Shown in pieces: positions 43,174-44,772 of a DNA stretch of 44,772 bases. Location of the stretch: positions 1 to 44,772 of the forward strand of contig JABSOZ010000028.1 of the NCBI GenBank assembly GCA_013215295.1, read 5' to 3'. The notes below the pieces were generated by a model that was given only the letters and a program-made list of their open reading frames with translations, was not told where the DNA came from and made no database searches. How positions within the stretch are numbered: the stretch's first letter is position 1; the number at the start of each line of letters is the position of its first letter. Made by a program: the position numbers and the translations under genes. The DNA is from Colwellia sp. GTDB lineage: Bacteria > Pseudomonadota > Gammaproteobacteria > Enterobacterales > Alteromonadaceae.

Positions 43174-44271
43174 TTAAGAATATTGGTTAAACGGGCTGCG
43201 ACTATCTTTTTGATAATACAGCTCTGCTGCTAATTTACTCGCTAGCGAGCGATAAAGCTGAGCAATTTCAGCATGCGGGTTTTGCTCTTGAATCGACTGA
43301 CCTTTATCAGCATATTCACGCACTTTAATATCCAGAGGTAATTGTCCTAATAACGGAATAGCTTTTGCCTGAGCTAATTCTTCACCACCGTGATCACCAA
43401 ATATGTTCGATTTATTTTGGCATTTTGGGCAAATGTGATAACTCATGTTTTCGATTAAGCCCAATATCGGAATATTAACCTTTTGAAACATACTTATGCC
43501 TTTAATGGCATCAATAAGTGCTATGTCTTGTGGGGTAGTCACTATTACTGAAATTACCGCTTCAATTTTTTGCGCTAAGGTTAATTGAATATCGCCGGTA
43601 CCTGGGGGCATATCAATAAGCAGGTAATCAACACCACCCCATAAGGTATCTTTGAGCATTTGTTCAAAGGCAGAACTAGCCGTAGCGCCACGCCATATTT
43701 TAGCTTCTTGACCATCTGCCAAAAAACCGGTCGACATAGCGGCAATGCCATTTTTAATTATCGGCTCTAAATGCATGCCATCGGGAGAGCGCGGATGCAA
43801 ACCTTCAAGCCCTAACATTTTAGGTAATGATGGCCCATAAACATCAGCATCTAAAATACCAACACTGGCGCCTTGTGCTTGCAAGGCATAAGCTAAGTTA
43901 ACCGAGGTAGTTGACTTTCCGACCCCGCCTTTGCCAGACGAAATAACTATGATATTTTTAATGCCGTCATATGAGTGCATAAAAACAGGGGAAATTTTTG
44001 TGTTTATTTGAAGCTCTACTAAGCTTTGCTCATTTGCCGCAGCTAGTGCTTGTTGAACATGTTCAGTAATGGCTTGATATTCACTTTGACAAGGAAAAGG
44101 CAGGGTAAAAGTGATAACAATATTGGCTTTCTTTTTAGTAATATTAAGATTACTGGCAACAGCTAAAACACCAGCAGGAAATAATTCGTTTTGGTATTGA
44201 GTCAATGCCTGTTGAACAAGTTTTTCTTGCTGGCCAGAGACCTTGTTAAATTTAAACAAATTGGCAAACAT
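43174..44271 (-). CDS. mrp: Iron-sulfur cluster carrier protein Mrp/ApbC
   Basis: A 365-aa P-loop ATPase that assembles or carries Fe-S clusters to target proteins. It has a short N-terminal DUF59-like part, the deviant Walker A SSGKGGVGKSTTSVNLA (about 111-127), VGILDADVYGPSLP, the MPPGTGD switch motif and the metal-binding pair CPKC toward the C-terminus. Length and motifs are normal. The start is ATG 44271. It normally neighbours metG in gammaproteobacteria; no metG is visible within the window, and upstream lies a repeat and an insertion sequence. Confidence 0.96.
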   Translation of the reverse strand: MFANLFKFNKVSGQQEKLVQQALTQYQNELFPAGVLAVASNLNITKKKANIVITFTLPFPCQSEYQAITEHVQQALAAANEQSLVELQINTKISPVFMHSYDGIKNIIVISSGKGGVGKSTTSVNLAYALQAQGASVGILDADVYGPSLPKMLGLEGLHPRSPDGMHLEPIIKNGIAAMSTGFLADGQEAKIWRGATASSAFEQMLKDTLWGGVDYLLIDMPPGTGDIQLTLAQKIEAVISVIVTTPQDIALIDAIKGISMFQKVNIPILGLIENMSYHICPKCQNKSNIFGDHGGEELAQAKAIPLLGQLPLDIKVREYADKGQSIQEQNPHAEIAQLYRSLASKLAAELYYQKDSRSPFNQYS

Positions 44272-44479
44272 AGCTTTCCTAACTAATATTTTGTGTGATA
44301 TTGACGCGATAAAAATAGCTCTAAATATGACATCTATCTGCTTCTATTATTCTTTACTCAAAGAGACTTACCTGAAGCTGTGCTCTACTTTGTGGGAGCA
44401 ATATTTGTATCCGTTCATTAGAAAACATATGGTAAAACATTTGAGGATAATGTCTATAGTGTGCACCAAAATTAGCGTT

Positions 44480-44697
44480 ATCAATTTGATGATGAATGAC
44501 CACCGTGGTGGCTTAGTTCAACCAAGCTGAACGAATTATTGACAAAAGTCATCATCAAAAGATTCATGTTTTTATCTATGGGAAAGTCCGCTATCAGAAA
44601 CTGCCAGCGTAATATGATTGTTCAGTCATGTCCGCTCTAGATCAAAACATACAAAAAATTTCAGCATTAATTTACAAATACTAACTTCCGCATTGTA
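44480..44697. repeat. Dispersed repeat A, copy 2
   Basis: Degenerate partner of 18630-18850, cut at its right end near CTAACTTCCGCA by the beginning of an apparent insertion sequence. Confidence 0.7.
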
Positions 44698-44772
44698 GTC
44701 TTACCCCATTTTCGTGGACACACTATAATTGTTGTAGAGATACAACAGGAGGTGTTTCATGACAAAAGCCAA
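44694..44772 (+). mobile_element. Left end of an apparent insertion sequence with start of its first gene
   Basis: The sequence changes from repeat A to TGTAGTCTTACCCC at about 44694 and runs into TTTTCGTGGACAC. It then holds a TATAAT box (44724-44729), a small hairpin GTTGTA-GAGA-TACAAC (44731-44746), a strong ribosome site AGGAGGT and ATG at 44759 (MTKA...). The layout fits an IS3-like element with orfA at its left end, but only five codons are visible, so the family is a guess. Confidence 0.5.

Noticed and set aside
44243-44530. 95-codon forward frame upstream of mrp
   Set aside because: It runs over the mrp start and dispersed repeat A, with no ribosome site or family pattern.

Overview
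The window reads as chromosomal DNA of a marine gammaproteobacterium of the Alteromonadales, most like Colwellia or Thalassotalea. This rests on low GC, on the order ftsH-folP-glmM-tpiA-secG-tRNA-Leu, and on a GlyGly-CTERM surface protein, an AlkB hydroxylase, propeller-GGDEF sensors and many degenerate dispersed repeats. No database search was possible, so the genus is an inference.

Left edge (1-4961): conserved housekeeping block. It holds the 3' part of ftsH, then folP, glmM, tpiA, secG and tRNA-Leu(GAG). In many gammaproteobacteria rimP-nusA-infB follows soon after. Here a reverse-strand tyrosine integrase (two frameshifts) and an excisionase-like gene abut the tRNA 3' end, and the translation cluster does not reappear. 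Much of the rest therefore looks like integrated or rearranged accessory DNA.

Accessory region 1 (about 5-13.5 kb): integrase/excisionase, two unrecognised genes, a divergent second FtsZ that keeps the GTPase motifs and an FtsZ-type C-terminal peptide, a metallophosphoesterase, an IS1182-like remnant and an IS91-family transposase broken by one missing base. A 19-bp inverted-repeat site in front of ftsZ2 recurs, with 17 of 19 bases identical and in the same orientation and position, in front of a WYL-domain regulator 16 kb away. This suggests that the regulator controls the second FtsZ.

Accessory region 2 (13.5-26.5 kb): membrane GGDEF protein, remnant of a TonB-dependent receptor, exported methyltransferase-like protein, AlkB-type hydroxylase, a 1117-aa two-propeller GGDEF sensor, a WYL regulator, an orphan ParS/Xre-antitoxin-like protein and a PAS-AraC regulator. 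The long intergenic spacers carry repeats, hairpins and a MITE-like element.

Surface-protein locus (26.9-38.8 kb): a small NrfJ-like membrane-anchored protein precedes a giant secreted multidomain protein. The giant gene contains a 2.1-kb in-frame duplication with 1920 bp apparently identical. A nested 107-bp tandem duplication throws it out of frame. Loss of one 107-bp copy would restore a 3403-aa protein running from signal peptide to GlyGly-CTERM anchor. A serine recombinase gene follows.

Right edge (38.8-44.8 kb): NAD-dependent epimerase, a possible nuclease-fold orphan, a strongly initiated 49-aa acidic protein, a decayed fragment, mrp (apbC) and the start of another apparent insertion sequence.
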